Origin: Elysia chlorotica | Lineage: Eukaryota; Mollusca; Gastropoda; Plakobranchidae | NCBI GenBank assembly: GCA_003991915.1 | Contig: RQTK01001004.1 | Location: 116,305 to 180,304, forward strand | DNA length: 64,000 nt | Direction: 5' to 3' | Part shown: piece by piece, positions 21,171 to 33,665 of the stretch | How positions within the stretch are numbered: position 1 is the stretch's first letter | Layout: each line of letters opens with the position of its first letter | Made by a program: the position numbers and the translations under genes | Notes under the pieces: generated by a model | Databases searched by the model: none | Seen by the model: the letters and a program-made list of their open reading frames with translations, nothing else | What the model was told of the DNA's origin: nothing

Positions 21171-24100
21171 TGAAATTGAACAAATACATTTTTGACTGAT
21201 TTAATCCGCAGACCTAATCTGAAGACCATATCTCTACCACTTATGTTAGTTGACAAATTCCAATTGATTCAATATTTCTCCCCAAAATCAAAACCTAGCT
21301 CTAGATAAGTCCACAATCAGAATCAGATGACAACTGACATGTTAAGCAACTTTGGACATGAAAACCACAAATTACCATACAGGCACGTGCCGGTGGTACA
21401 ACCAACCACAGAAGTTAAAAAAAAAGGTCTTTCCCATACTGGATGCTAATGTTTATTCTTATGGGACAAATGGATGCTAAATGGATGAAATGTTTCAAAT
21501 AAAACAAAGTTACCATTCTACTTGAAAATAACCCTTTGTTCTGCTCGTCTGTGGCTAAAACAGAGGCGGAATTTTTTAAAAATTAAAAAAAGATCACATT
21601 TTAAATCCCTCCACAAGTACTGACTGTGCAGTACTAAAAGCACAAAAGAAAACTACCCAAACAAATTTAAAAATTTTTTATTTGCTTTTTACATGAACAT
21701 AATCAAGGTCATACAAAATATATTGCACGTACGTGCCTATGTCTATCCATGTATGCATTTAAACAGCAATGTACAGTGGTCTGTAAATTGAAGTTTTTAA
21801 AAAGCAAAAACTGGAAGTGCTCTCCCTTTTACAGTGAAATGTAAATGTCATGTAACTAAGATTGATGATGAAAAATGATTACTTATCCACAACTTCGCAT
21901 TAATATAAGAATTTTCAAAGCTGTTGCATCTGGATTATATGTCTTGTAAAATTTACTTTTTTTTTTTAAACTACAGCTATATATAAAAAATTGCAACATG
22001 GACTAATAAAGTTATAATTATTTGATCACTAACATAACATGTTGCTGTCAAATTACTTGTGTAGCATACATGTAACCCAAGGTACAAGTGAATGCTGCAC
22101 CAATTAAGTCAAAAGTTTAATTCATAATCATATGCAGAATGAGATAGAATGAAACTATCTTGGGACAAGGAAGAAGAAAGTGACACCCCAGGAGACATGT
22201 TGATTAAGAAGAAGATTCAATGAAAAGTCAGTTCAGATAACACGATTATCTTGGTATTTTAAGACACATTGTAATGTATGGCCAAGCAGTAATACATGTA
22301 CTCAAAATGATTTGTAATGATCAATTAACTATAAGTTTTTACCTTCTACGACAACAAAGTAGATACGATATAAATATCTCTACCTTTGTGCGAAAACGAC
22401 AGGAACTATCTAAATTCAATAAGAAAAACGTTTGTGAACCATATGCATTTAAGGAAGCTGTCATAAGTAGCAAGACAAGGACTGCGTAGATAAGATTGAG
22501 TTGCGTTATTTAAAAAAACACTTTAAGTCTGAGATGCACAACACCAGTCAAAATTGACTTTGATAAAATTCTAATTCACCCCCCCCCTCTCCCCCCAATT
22601 TTAGTAATAACATGTAAAGTAATCTCCCCCCCCCTCCATTTTTTACCCTTTAAAGAAAACAATTCTTGAGAGTGAGAAGACAATAATACAGAGTATTGCA
22701 AAGGTTAATTCTGAATCAAATAAATATGTGAATGGATACAAAATGTTAACTAGTGCAGCCTGACCTGCTTAATCAGGAAACTTTAGGAGAAAGCGTCTTT
22801 TCCTGACTATTCAGGTTTTCCAGATTTTGCGGGTCAAGTATCTGTAGTACATAAAAGACATATAAAGAGCTCTAGCTTAAGAGAGTCAGAAGGGAAAAGG
22901 GGAGGGAGAAGAAGAGATAAAGACAGGAGGGTGAGAAGAAAAACAAAAAGAAAAAAGAAAAAGAAGGAAGAGGCAAAAGAAGAAAGAGGAGGAGGATGCG
23001 AACTTAAGTTTATCCTATATAGACAAATCAAATCATTTTTTACTAGCCATCTTTTATATTCAGAGTTCAGCAATGAATGAAATGTCGAACTTTAAGAAAC
23101 GCATTTGAACACACACCCAGCTACCGTTAAAATAACAATGATGTTGGCGCGATTCTTGCGAATGTCCTACAGGTGTCAGATTACATTGTGAGAAGAAACA
23201 TAGGCCCAGTCGACATCTACCTGAGATTCTATGGACATTGTAACCTACAACCTGCCTGGCACTGACAGGCACACATTGCGACACCCTCTCCCTAACATGT
23301 TAACGTACCTGCATCGTAAACAAACACCGTTACATGTTGCAGAGTCCAGGAAGAGACTTGATGGACCATACATGCTTATTAATACATGTATGCAAAACAG
23401 TAAGTGCAAATTGCCAAACAATCTACCCTAAACACATCTATTCAATAGTAATGAAAGAAATATTTTTTTCCGATTTCATGATGACTTTATATAGAAAAAA
23501 TATAAGTTTTTTTTTGCCAATTTGCCGGATCTGACTATATTAGGAAACTATTATGAGACAGCACATAAAAATATGCTAAGGAAGAAAGTCAAGAATTGAC
23601 CGTTTTGCTTCACCACCCCGAAGGATATTTATATAAAATATCAATGCCCATATGCTTTAAAAAATGCATTTTTATAGCTAGAGGTAAATTCGAGAGAGAA
23701 ACCTGCAACCTTAATTATCAATAGGTGAAAGCAAAATGGAGCAACATGTTAGAATCATCCTCAGGGATAAGAGTGACAAATTTTTCCAACCATTAAACTT
23801 TGCTCTACATCTGTAGTCTGATATTCGATATTGGATCAATGCTTTGTTTATGCTTATTCACTACTATAACCTATAGAGTTATGAAGGCTATCATCACCAA
23901 AATAATTTTTTTATATACTCTTTGCCAGAATCAACACGAAAAACTGGCACCGCTTATTAAAGCAAGTACATGTACTTTATATGTTGCTTTATGACCAAAG
24001 CAAATAAATTCAGAAATATTGTGTGATTAAGAACTATATACAAATGAAGAAAAATGGTATTTACAATGACATGATTCACATGTCAAAGAACTTTTATATC

Positions 24101-24495
24101 TTACACAGCAAAATATGAAGATGAAACAAAATGCCTACCCCCCACCCCTTTTTTAATCATCTTATCTTAAAATATGAACCAATCACAAGCTATGAGAGAA
24201 CAAGGGAAACAATTTTGAACAGAAGTCTGTTAAAGGGCTAAATCATCTTCGAACCCCTTCGAAAACCCAAAATAGAGACTCTCTGCTAGAGATTTGATGG
24301 TTTTTAAAAAATTCTTAAGTTAAATAGCAATGAACATGGAAAATTATGAGAAATAATTTCAGAGTCCCTTAAAATTAGCTAGATCAGTCTTTTGGGTTTT
24401 TACCAAAACAAATGCAGATATGCTTTTAAAAGCTGAAGAAAAGATCATTGTGCTCTAGTTTAGAGGAACAGTAGTATGACATTGAGACATATATT

Positions 24496-24501
24496 TTTAT
24501 T
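24496..24501 (-). promoter_or_regulatory. Candidate poly(A) signal of ASF1
   Basis: AATAAA on the minus strand, 27 bases after the ASF1 stop codon. A very short 3' UTR would follow; a longer one using a later signal is possible. Confidence 0.45.
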
Positions 24502-24528
24502 AAACATGAAAAAAAAAAAAAAGGCAAA

Positions 24529-27500
24529 TTAGGGCATGCATAAGCTGGATGAATCTTCTGAATGGTAATGTCTCATTTCATCAGGGTAGATATTCCCAGG
24601 ATCTGTTAGAGGTCCCTTGCTGGTCATTCGTTCACGTTCTGCCCTCTCATATGCAAGATCAGCCGTGATCCTTGCTTGGATTTCATCTGAGATTTTGGGG
24701 GCTGGCATTATACCAGTTTCTGATGTCCCAGCTACATCCTCTTCCATTTTCTCCTCGCCATCTTCTTCACCGCCTTTAGTGTCATGCCAAGGAATAGTGA
24801 ACCTTGTCACTCTTACTTCTGATGAGAGAATATTCCTCGTCAACTGAAAAAAACAAAAACAAAAAACCTTGAAAATTGTTATTCATGGTGTGAAAATCAT
24901 ATACACATCAAGACTCCATATATAACTCATATTTCTAGTAAAATACATTTAGGATTTCCTTTTTCACATATATGATTTGAGAATACATGGTATAAAACCA
25001 GAAACACTGAAAAGAATAGACATAAAACTAAACGTGTGCTTCCCTCTTGGAGGGATAAGATATACAAAGATATTAATTGGAAACTTAAAATTAAGACTTA
25101 TCAATTTACATCTAACAATGCAATTGAAAGGTAAGTAATACATTATGCACAACGATTGCTAATATCTCAACGTACAACCAGGGCCGGGATTGTTCTCTCA
25201 CCAGCAATGGACCACCTAAATTGTCTGTTATTTTGGGTCTTTTTGTTAAACTGGAGGGTGTATAATTTAATCCAGTTTGTATGATAGTATTTAGAGGATT
25301 CACATTAGCTATATACTTATTTACCTAACATGAGGCAGGTTTAGTCAAATTCATTTGTGTTATAAATTCAATGCAGATAACATTGAATACATTTTTTGTA
25401 TTTTCAATTTACTAATGAGAGATAGTATACATGTTTGCATTTATTTTGATTCGCAGGAATATCTTGTCGGCCACATTTTGTCGTCATCTAATCATCTTAG
25501 TCTTTTTGTGTGTCACCATTTTAAACACGCCATTGTCACGTCGCAACTATTTACGGGTTTCGGTAGTAACCACTTTAGTCATCATTTTGTGTCGTGTCAC
25601 CATTTGATGCATTGTACTGTCCATTGCCTTATTTTTACAGCTTTGATATTATTTCTACTCTTCTGAATTTTTGCCATGTTACTTTGTATACTCTTGCTTA
25701 AATTCATTGTGCGGTTTTGGACTTGTAGCGGTTGATGTTGGCGTTGCTCTAGGCACAATATTCCTAATTTATTGTGAAGTATAGTAGCTGTAGTAGTGTA
25801 GTTTTGTTTACTATTACAATTTGATTGAGTTTACAAGTCTACTCTGCAGTTAAAGCTTTGAGTTTGGAATTAACTTTTTAGTTTATAGTTCAATTTAGTT
25901 GATATATAAATTACCAATCGATTTTGATTTATTTTGGTATAGATTTAATTTTTCTATTGTTCAAATGTAGTTTTAAGCGGATCTTAAGTTTCCATACTAG
26001 CGTGTAATTTTTATAGAGTTTAACTATTCTCCTTTGCTTGTTTTATTTTTACTGAGGGGTACCAAGTTATCTCAGCTTAAGACACCTATTCTAACCTATT
26101 CCAACAATAAATTAGAATCTTTCCCAACCTTATTTGTGTGTCCTAATTGGAGAGTGTGTGTTTTGTGTCACAGGATATTGTAACTTTTAGTCATCAAAGC
26201 AATAATAACGCATTTAAATATTTCATTAAGTTTTGTATCAATCGCAGCATTCATTTACCACAGGCACACACACACTTAAGAAAAACCCACCGGCTAACAT
26301 ATATTGATTTTTCTATTGCAGTAAAGAATTTACTTAAGTTGGATGGAGTACATTAGAACTTATTTTTAAAACATACATTGGCAGTAATGATTCTACTTTG
26401 TGAATAGGTCGTGATACTATTCATACTGCTCAATAGATATATGGATTCCAGGGATCAGTCAGTTATATTCATAATCAGTAATATAGTGATCTAGACTCAA
26501 TAAATAGGAACACGACAGCATGATCAGAATTCAAATCCACTACTGATAAGCAGACACTCAATTATCTGATAATAATAGCAGTTTATTCCGAAGGCAGCGT
26601 CTGGTGTAAGGCACCTGTTAAATAATTTTTCTTAACCCCTTCGTGACGTAGGTGATATGTGTCTATGTAGTGATGCATGGTTTGAGTTTGAAAATTTGTA
26701 AGGAGCAAACGCTATATGTGAGGTGTGGTTAGAACTAGATCTAGATCTTGTTCTAGACTCTTCATAGTCACTGCCTGAATCTTCATATAAAGCCTCATCT
26801 TCGCTTGAATCACCAAGTAATAGGTCTAATATCTGTTTCTTATTGTACAAAACTCTTCGAGAGCGCTTACTACCATCGTTAGAGCTTGTTGAAGGTTCCA
26901 TGATGGCCGAGAGAATGAAAGCAATGGACAGAGTGTAAACAGAGGAAGAAAAGCTAAAAGCCCGCCCTTACTGAAGGTTGTTTTCTTACAAGAAGAGTTG
27001 ATTTATAAGGAAAACATATCGATAAATTCAAATTTCTAAGTAATTTTAGCATAGGCTTTGACGATTTTTCACTATTCTATGGATAAATCATGACGTACAG
27101 GGTATGGCATCTTGGCAAAAAAAGCATGACGTAAGTCGGACGTCATGTATGGCACGAAGGGGTTAATATTTATGATGCATTCTTACTACTAAGCATCCCC
27201 CAACTTACTCTCACAGATGAGAACTGCCACGTGTAAGGGCTAAAAAATTGACCATGAAGATAAAAACAAAAAAAAGAAGGAAATTGGATTGAGATATGCT
27301 GTGTCTATAGTTTATAACATACTAAATCTAAGCATTTCTATGTACCACTGCATAGATGATCTTAATAAAAAATTGCCAATAATTTACCTTCTGGAACTGT
27401 ATCTCAGCTGGCGGATTTTCTTTAAGCTCAGGATCATCATACTCATTATTCACATAGTAGCCAACCCTAATAAATTCCTTGCTGCGATATGAACAGGTCA

Positions 27501-30500
27501 GAAGAACCACTGTTACACCCATGATGTCATCTACAGGAATTTTCCTAACATCTGGGGGATCAGCCTGTGATAACAAGAGCAAAAAGATCACAGTCAATGA
27601 CTTTGTAAACTATACATTTGAATGAAAAAGTAATATTTCAGATTAACAGCATAGAACATCAATTTACAACGGCCAATATCACATTGTACTAGATTTGTAG
27701 TGACTATGTGTTGAACTAAAATGACTTGACTTGAGTAAAAAAATACCTACTAAGATTAAATTGATGGGTTAAAACTTAATAGATGCTTTACAAAATTAAA
27801 ACATTTATAAGGAAACAGGTTACTGGACTGCATTGATACAATCAGAGAAGCAGGACATATAATAGAAAACAATTGTTAAAATTATATTATATAAGTGAGA
27901 AACGTAGGCGTTTTAGTTTCGTTAAAAAAAAAAAAAGAGAGAAGAATATAAATGCAGCAAATGTATGAGCTGAGCTCACATAGCCACATTCTTTTTTACA
28001 ACTAGCCCAACTTGTTATATTAGCCTAGTCGCCAGCCCTAACAAGCAGTGATGCCAGCTGGATCATTTCTTTTTTTAAACTCAACCGGGTCACACCGTAT
28101 GACCCCATGACAGAACTTCATTGACCTCTGATATGTCAATTTAAAAAAATGCAAACTGGCGCCACTGATGGTACAGAATTTGATGACAGCACCAAAGTTC
28201 GCTAAGTAAACTAAAAAAAAACAACAAAAAAAAAACTTGATTTTGCATATATATATATCAATTGTTGGAATTAACATGTGACCCACAGCCAATGCCGACT
28301 CCTAAAATCCTCTTGCTTTCTTTATCTCTACTGCAAGTTAATCAGGGATGTCACCAAGAACCTGGCAAAATTTCCAGAACTTTGGTAGTTGGTAGTGGGT
28401 TAAGAGGGTGAGAGGGGGTGGGAAGAGAGAAAACTGGCGCAAGTGGTAGAGAGTTGGTCTCCAGATCAGGAGGCCTGCGGATCTAATCTCACAATCCGCA
28501 GATTTAATTGTCCCCTGTAACTGGTTGAGTCGGTGTCAGTATAATGTGATCGGCTGTGACAGGAGTCATGGTATCCCCGCTCATTTTTTCGGAAGAAACA
28601 CGCATACATTTTTACTTATAAAATTATGCCAAAGTACGTGGCGTGACCTCAGAAATTGCCGGTTGACATTTTGTTGAGTTCATCTACAAGCCAGTTAAAA
28701 AAACAAAAACAAACAAGACATTGGTCTTTGTGTCTGTGGATCTAAGCTTAGTGCAAGCAATGAAGGCTGAACGGCATGTAGTTTCATTTTGTTTTGTTTT
28801 CTTCGAGAAAAATAAATATGTTGGCGTTGCAAACTTTCGGATAGCAAGATTTTGGGAGGATCCAGACCCAGATTATAATTCCGAAAATTTAAGGAAAAGT
28901 GGCATCCCCAGTTAATAAAAATCTAAAATATATGGGACTTGGAAGATCACAACCTTCTAGATGCACATGCTTATAAATCTGCTAAATAAATTTATAGTAA
29001 AACATGCTCCTGCCCTTTGTTGCATACATTAAAAAAATTCATTTTAAATTGTATTTTTAAAGCTAAATATTTCTTTCACTAGTTCAGGTTAATGAAGATA
29101 TATTACTTATTAAAATGAAGGAGGGAAAATATAGATGACATCATTGCAACACAAATTTTGTAACATTACAATGTGATATAAACAATGTTATAAAATTTAT
29201 ATAAATAAATGCATTAGAGCACACTGAAAACTCACCTCAAACACAAACATGTGCTTTCCACCTGGAACAGGACCCACTAGAATTGTGTCCAAAACTTGAT
29301 CATGATCCATGCTCTCTGCCGATCCGACATAAATGATACGCCATTCCAAATCTAAAATCAAATAAAGAGTCAAAAAGGGAAGGGACGAGAGGGCATGATA
29401 ACCATGCATTACTTTAATTGTAAACAAAACTATGTGTAATTTTCACAAAATATTCTATAGATAACAATGCACAAATAACTTGTTAAATTCCATGCAGTCA
29501 TAGGAGATTATAATACATGTGTATACCTTATTTTCTTCTTCTTCTTCCATTGAGATCACAGCCTCACAACTTGAGGACTTGTGTGAACTGCGCTTTTTTG
29601 GACTCAACAAGCACTAGTCTGAGGTGGCTTTTGTGGTGCAGCAGTATGCTTGGACATGTGCTTTAGCTAGTGAAGCTGGACACCTTGTAATCATATTATT
29701 ATCTCGCCAAAGTCTCCTAAAGAATCTTATTGAGAGACATGTATTTTCTCATTTATAAAGTGAAAAGGTAAAAAAATTTGATCATGTTTCTGCCTCAATA
29801 TTTCTATAAAATCTACACATTAATTTCTTTTCAAATTTTGTCATGCACAGTACAATTTTGTGTTTCTTTTATCCTATAATAAAAATTGTCCAACTTAAAC
29901 AGGCCCCTGAAAAAGAAGCGTATATCTTTCCTACTTTTTAAACCTTTTCTTGGACCACCCAAGGTGAAATCAAATTCGCAGGCGGCAGCTTGTACAGGAG
30001 GCCTACATTTTTGTTTTAATTCATGTTTCCTACTTATTCAAACTTTGGCCTCCGTTTCTTTCAACTGTGCAGAATGCTACTAGATCAAGAACTAGATTCT
30101 TCTACTCTTGTATGTACCAATGCTGTATTTTAGTGATTATGGCTTCTTTCCCTAGAAACAGGTGTTTCAGTTGTGGAAACGATCCTTTGTGTGTGTGTGT
30201 GTGGATTACAACAGTAACAAATATCAAAAGAACTGTTTTTAAAACGAAACTATCAGCAGCCTAATCTATTGAAATGTAACAACAAATACATAAACCAGAT
30301 CTGTTCTCACTTTACTTTATGTACAGTTGTGTTGATCCGCACATATCTATGACTGACTATGTCTGCACTCCTCCCACTGTCTCTTTATAAGCTTTTTTTT
30401 TGGAGATCTTTCTGCTTTTTGTGCTCTCACTTGTGGCTTTATTTTCTTTTAATTATTTGATAATCCCTTTCCTTTTATTTAATCTTTTTACAAGCCTTTT

Positions 30501-31340
30501 CTTCTTAATCACTCACTCACTCTACCTCTTTTTTTTTTACACACACATTGTACTCTCTCTCTCCACGCTCTTGGATTCTGTTTCTTCTCGCCCTTCCGCC
30601 ATTTTCCTTCTCCCTCTCTCACTAAAAAAAAAGCTCCCTCTATGTCAGTAATAAAATCAATCCATGCAGACTCACTCTATAAAAAATCACCCTCTCACTT
30701 CTTAACACTTTTGTGTTGATTTTCAATCTCACTCTGTCAAATCTGTGTCAGTAATAAAATCACTCTGCGTCAATTAACTCTCGGTTCAACATTAAAACCA
30801 CTTAAGTGACAGTAAAAAAAACCTAGATCTAGATCAAGTACATCAAGTCAAGTAGGCTTACATGTAGATCTAGATCTAAATCTGTATCAATGTGACCTGT
30901 CTGTCTTTCTTTTTTTTTTTAATTGTAGATTGGTTGTCAGGGTAAACATTTAAATCTAGGGATATTTATGGGGGGCAGGGGTGGGTGTGCATTAGAGTTA
31001 ATCTTTTCATCTACAGAACAAAAAAAAGGATGTTCCTGTTCTCTAAGATATCTTTAGAATCTAGATCTAGATCTAGAATCTAGACTAGACTCTCTAGATC
31101 TAGTAGTCTAGAGATCTGCATTAGTGCATAGATTGTAGAAAAAATTCTAGTCTAGATGCAATTGTAGAAATGGATTATATAAGATTTCTACATCAACAAA
31201 TTAAGATCTAGATCTAGATCTGTGTGATTACCTTCAGGTAGATCTTCCAGGCACTCAAATGTGATTTCGAATTGAAAGGGTTTCAAAAAAGAAGTTGGGT
31301 TGTTGAGCACCGTCACATCACAAATGTTGACGAGAGCCAT
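24529..31340 (-). CDS. ASF1: Histone chaperone ASF1
   Basis: Binds the histone H3-H4 dimer and hands it to CAF-1 or HIRA during nucleosome assembly; nuclear. Minus-strand exons: 31340-31232 (ATG), 29351-29236, 27564-27388, 24843-24529 (TAA); GT/AG borders, phases add to 238 aa. The immunoglobulin-like core is complete: [18 protein letters not shown] start, [61 protein letters not shown] (containing the valine that contacts H3), GYYVNNEY and ENPP, then TRNIL and VTRFTIPWH. After the core comes a tail of about 80 residues, partly acidic ([12 protein letters not shown]) and Ser-rich at the end, longer than in human ASF1A. Upstream, 31449-31620 may be the promoter and is near TCTAGATC clusters. 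A piggyBac relic and a SINE sit in introns. Confidence 0.96.
25300..26620. other. Unassigned ASF1 intron sequence
   Basis: AT-rich intron DNA with no coding signal I can support. The stretch 25460-26170 has T-rich composition and an AATAAA about 60 bp before its end, which could be a lone long terminal repeat, but no target duplication or partner repeat was found. Confidence 0.35.
26632..27166 (-). mobile_element. Non-autonomous piggyBac element with TTAA target sites
   Basis: Plain DNA transposon. Terminal inverted repeats CCCCTTCGTG at 26636 and CACGAAGGGG ending at 27162 are each flanked by TTAA (26632-26635, 27163-27166), the piggyBac target site. Inside, on the minus strand from ATG 26901, lies the start of a piggyBac-type transposase: [10 protein letters not shown], then KKQILDLLL and an acidic [18 protein letters not shown] region. 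The frame runs straight into the other end of the element, so the catalytic DDD domain has been lost by internal deletion. Length without target sites is 527 bp. It sits in an ASF1 intron. Confidence 0.9.
28434..28640 (+). mobile_element. tRNA-derived SINE
   Basis: The head GGCGCAAGTGGTAGAG resembles a tRNA A box (TGGCnnAGTGG type) and is followed by TTGGTCTCC; a degraded B box lies near 28490. Then comes the family body: CTGGTTGAGTCGGTGTCAGT and ATGTGATCGGCTGTGACAGG. The 3' end differs from the 49-kb copy. Located in an ASF1 intron, opposite strand to the gene. Confidence 0.8.
29537..29690 (-). repeat. Fragment with (GAA)n tail, probably a retroposon 3' end
   Basis: On the minus strand, moderately GC-rich sequence (TTGTGAGGCTGTGATCTCAA) ends in (GAA)4, like the tail of the RNase H LINE at 14000. 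Insertion in an ASF1 intron region; family not proven. Confidence 0.4.
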
Positions 31341-31440
31341 ATTCAACCTGGCGTATCTCGACTTTATGTTCTGATAAACTGTATAAATATAATACCTAAT
31401 AGAAGTCTAGAGATATAGATCTAGATCAAAAGAAAATATG
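30815..31440. repeat. TCTAGATC-rich patch around the ASF1 first exon
   Basis: Many overlapping copies of the palindromes TCTAGA and AGATCT in short runs (30823-30840, 30866-30890, 31058-31110, 31205-31222, 31408-31425). Similar patches occur at 20060-20460, 33822-33842, 41888-42020, 51098-51240 and 53525-53690. Confidence 0.8.
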
Positions 31441-31895
31441 CAGCAAATTTGATTAACAGATCATCTAGAACAGTCACAGTGAGATTGCTGACAAGAGCGC
31501 TTTTCCCTCTTAGTTTGGACTTGGAGCCCTCCTTCGCTACTTTCTCTCTTTATCATTCACTTCGACTTCGACAGTCGAGAGAGTCGACACCGCGCCACAA
31601 TAACTTGTACAGATTTCAACCCCTAGGTAAAGCCAAAATTAAAATAATGTACTAGAAAAAATCGCCTAATATTTTTATTATATTGTTTTAAAGAAAATCT
31701 TATTAGCGTCTGATTAAAATCAACATCTATAAGAGTTTTCGGCATTTTTACTGAACGAGCATGGCATCAGATAATTGAGATGACTACATACTGGGCTGAA
31801 ATCTGAAATTAAAATTTAAGCCTACATTAAGCTTAGTATACATTCAGTGCATGTCTTCATTACAGTAGCGATTTGATTGGTTGGTTTTTAATAGC

Positions 31896-32354
31896 ACTAT
31901 TAATAGAAATCTGTGGGGAAACCCTGCCATCTTCGTTTGGAAGCCTTGGTTTGTAGCAAGGCGTCCAAAAATAGAAGGCCAAGTCACCGAATTGAAAGAA
32001 GTGAAAAGATTTTGGTACACCAAGGATAAAAGTGATTTTATTTCCTTTAATTTTAAGCATAGATAGGACATAGTGATACTTAGAGAGTATTTTTCAGCCC
32101 ACACGATCAGCCTACACTGCAAATATGTAAACTGTCCTATCTATGTGCGCACTGTTTTGAGTTTTTTTTGGAAATTCATAAATGATCGGTTATTTGATAC
32201 CTATTGTTGCCAAATAATGGTTGTGCAGCGTAATGCAAAGATGTTCATAAATATGGCTCACTTTGATTCTTGCTGCAAGTGTTTGTATATTTCGGTGACT
32301 TTGCCTTCTAGTTTTGGATGCCTTGGTTTGTAGTCAAATAGTTCTATTAATAGT
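31896..32354. mobile_element. Foldback (MITE-like) element
   Basis: Long inverted repeats of about 100 bp. The ends are CTATTAATAG, itself palindromic (31897-31906 and 32344-32353). Further in, AAGGCGTCCAAAAATAGAAG at 31959 pairs with its inverse near 32305-32325, followed on both arms by the sequence for AGTCACCGAA. Inner arms also pair (ATAGATAGGACA near 32060, TGTCCTATCTAT near 32132). Contains no coding region. Superfamily uncertain: I could not fix a target duplication, and TA is possible. It lies about 550 bp upstream of the ASF1 start codon. Confidence 0.75.
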
Positions 32355-32545
32355 CATAAAAAGTTCAGTGACGTCACAGCATGGCAGCATGGGGAGAGGA
32401 AAGGGGGTGGGTTGGCCTATAACAAATTCAATTATTATTCCAGTATGTAGTTTACTCGGTTGTCAGTGTCAACAGACATAACTAGAAAGTTGTTGATTTC
32501 GTTTGACTAACGACTAACGTCAGCAATATATAGGCTATATTGTGG

Positions 32546-32678
32546 GCGGGCCGCAAGAATAACGTCTGACACTTGCATGTGCTGCTACACAAGAGACAGG
32601 ACGGGGATGCAAAGAATCCTGTCTCAGCCGTTGAAGAAGAAGAAGAAGAAGAAGAAGAAGAAGAAGAAGAAGAAGAAG
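32546..32678 (-). mobile_element. SINE remnant with (GAA/AAG)n tract
   Basis: 32546-32630 matches the minus-strand SINE body (GCTGCTACACAAGAGACAGG, then CCTGTCTCAGCCG). It is followed directly by (GAA)n to the edge of the assembly gap, so the rest of the element may lie in the gap. Confidence 0.7.
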
Positions 32679-33231
32679 NNNNNNNNNNNNNNNNNNNNNN
32701 NNNNNNNNNNNNNNNNNNNNNNNNNNNNNNNNNNNNNNNNNNNNNNNNNNNNNNNNNNNNNNNNNNNNNNNNNNNNNNNNNNNNNNNNNNNNNNNNNNNN
32801 NNNNNNNNNNNNNNNNNNNNNNNNNNNNNNNNNNNNNNNNNNNNNNNNNNNNNNNNNNNNNNNNNNNNNNNNNNNNNNNNNNNNNNNNNNNNNNNNNNNN
32901 NNNNNNNNNNNNNNNNNNNNNNNNNNNNNNNNNNNNNNNNNNNNNNNNNNNNNNNNNNNNNNNNNNNNNNNNNNNNNNNNNNNNNNNNNNNNNNNNNNNN
33001 NNNNNNNNNNNNNNNNNNNNNNNNNNNNNNNNNNNNNNNNNNNNNNNNNNNNNNNNNNNNNNNNNNNNNNNNNNNNNNNNNNNNNNNNNNNNNNNNNNNN
33101 NNNNNNNNNNNNNNNNNNNNNNNNNNNNNNNNNNNNNNNNNNNNNNNNNNNNNNNNNNNNNNNNNNNNNNNNNNNNNNNNNNNNNNNNNNNNNNNNNNNN
33201 NNNNNNNNNNNNNNNNNNNNNNNNNNNNNNN
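32679..33231. other. Assembly gap (Ns)
   Basis: 553 unknown bases. It is bounded by (GAA)n on the left and (TAA)n on the right, so the gap joins two different microsatellites and its real length is unknown. Confidence 1.
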
Positions 33232-33311
<80 letters not shown>

Positions 33312-33392
33312 TTGAAAAAAGCCAAATAACTACAGGGTTCTTGAGCAGTATCTCACAATATCGACAATTACTAACAAGTGACAATCATTGCG

Positions 33393-33427
<35 letters not shown>

Positions 33428-33483
33428 GAAAAACAAACAAAAAAACACACACACACACACACAAACAAAACAACAAGAACGAA

Positions 33484-33564
<81 letters not shown>

Positions 33565-33665
33565 ACAAAAAAAACAAAAAAACAAGCAAAAAACTCACAA
33601 TAAAAAGATAAACAAAAAAAAAACCACAAAAAAAAACACACACACACCAAACACACACACACAAA
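33232..33665. repeat. Compound simple repeats right of the gap
   Basis: (TAA)n 33232-33309, C33 run about 33393-33425, (CA)n about 33446-33462, (CAA)n about 33486-33560, then A/C-rich sequence with more CA runs. No gene. Another C/A homopolymer block lies at 34224-34330. Confidence 0.95.

Larger units (their letters stand above)
20237..24528. other. Intergenic region between the 12-20 kb gene and ASF1
   Basis: Contains the putative promoter of the minus-strand gene starting at 20236, a TCTAGA-rich patch (20060-20460), a SINE remnant (21058-21170), C-rich runs near 22580-22640 and a purine-rich stretch at 22880-22995. Segment 23050-23330 is less AT-rich and has several CpGs, but no coding frame of substance. 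I see no gene. Confidence 0.6.

Noticed and set aside
22834-23073. Minus-strand open frame rich in Ser, Leu and Phe
   Set aside because: Arises from a purine-rich low-complexity stretch.
24617-24847. Plus-strand open frame opposite ASF1 exon 4
   Set aside because: Shadow of the ASF1 coding exon on the other strand.
25460-26171. Possible solo long terminal repeat in an ASF1 intron
   Set aside because: Start TGTCGG, an AATAAA and an end in CACA were suggestive, but flanking bases do not form a convincing target duplication and there is no second copy in the window.
28434-28505. tRNA gene
   Set aside because: The A and B boxes belong to a SINE head; no cloverleaf is kept. The same applies at 47829, 49280 and 57920.
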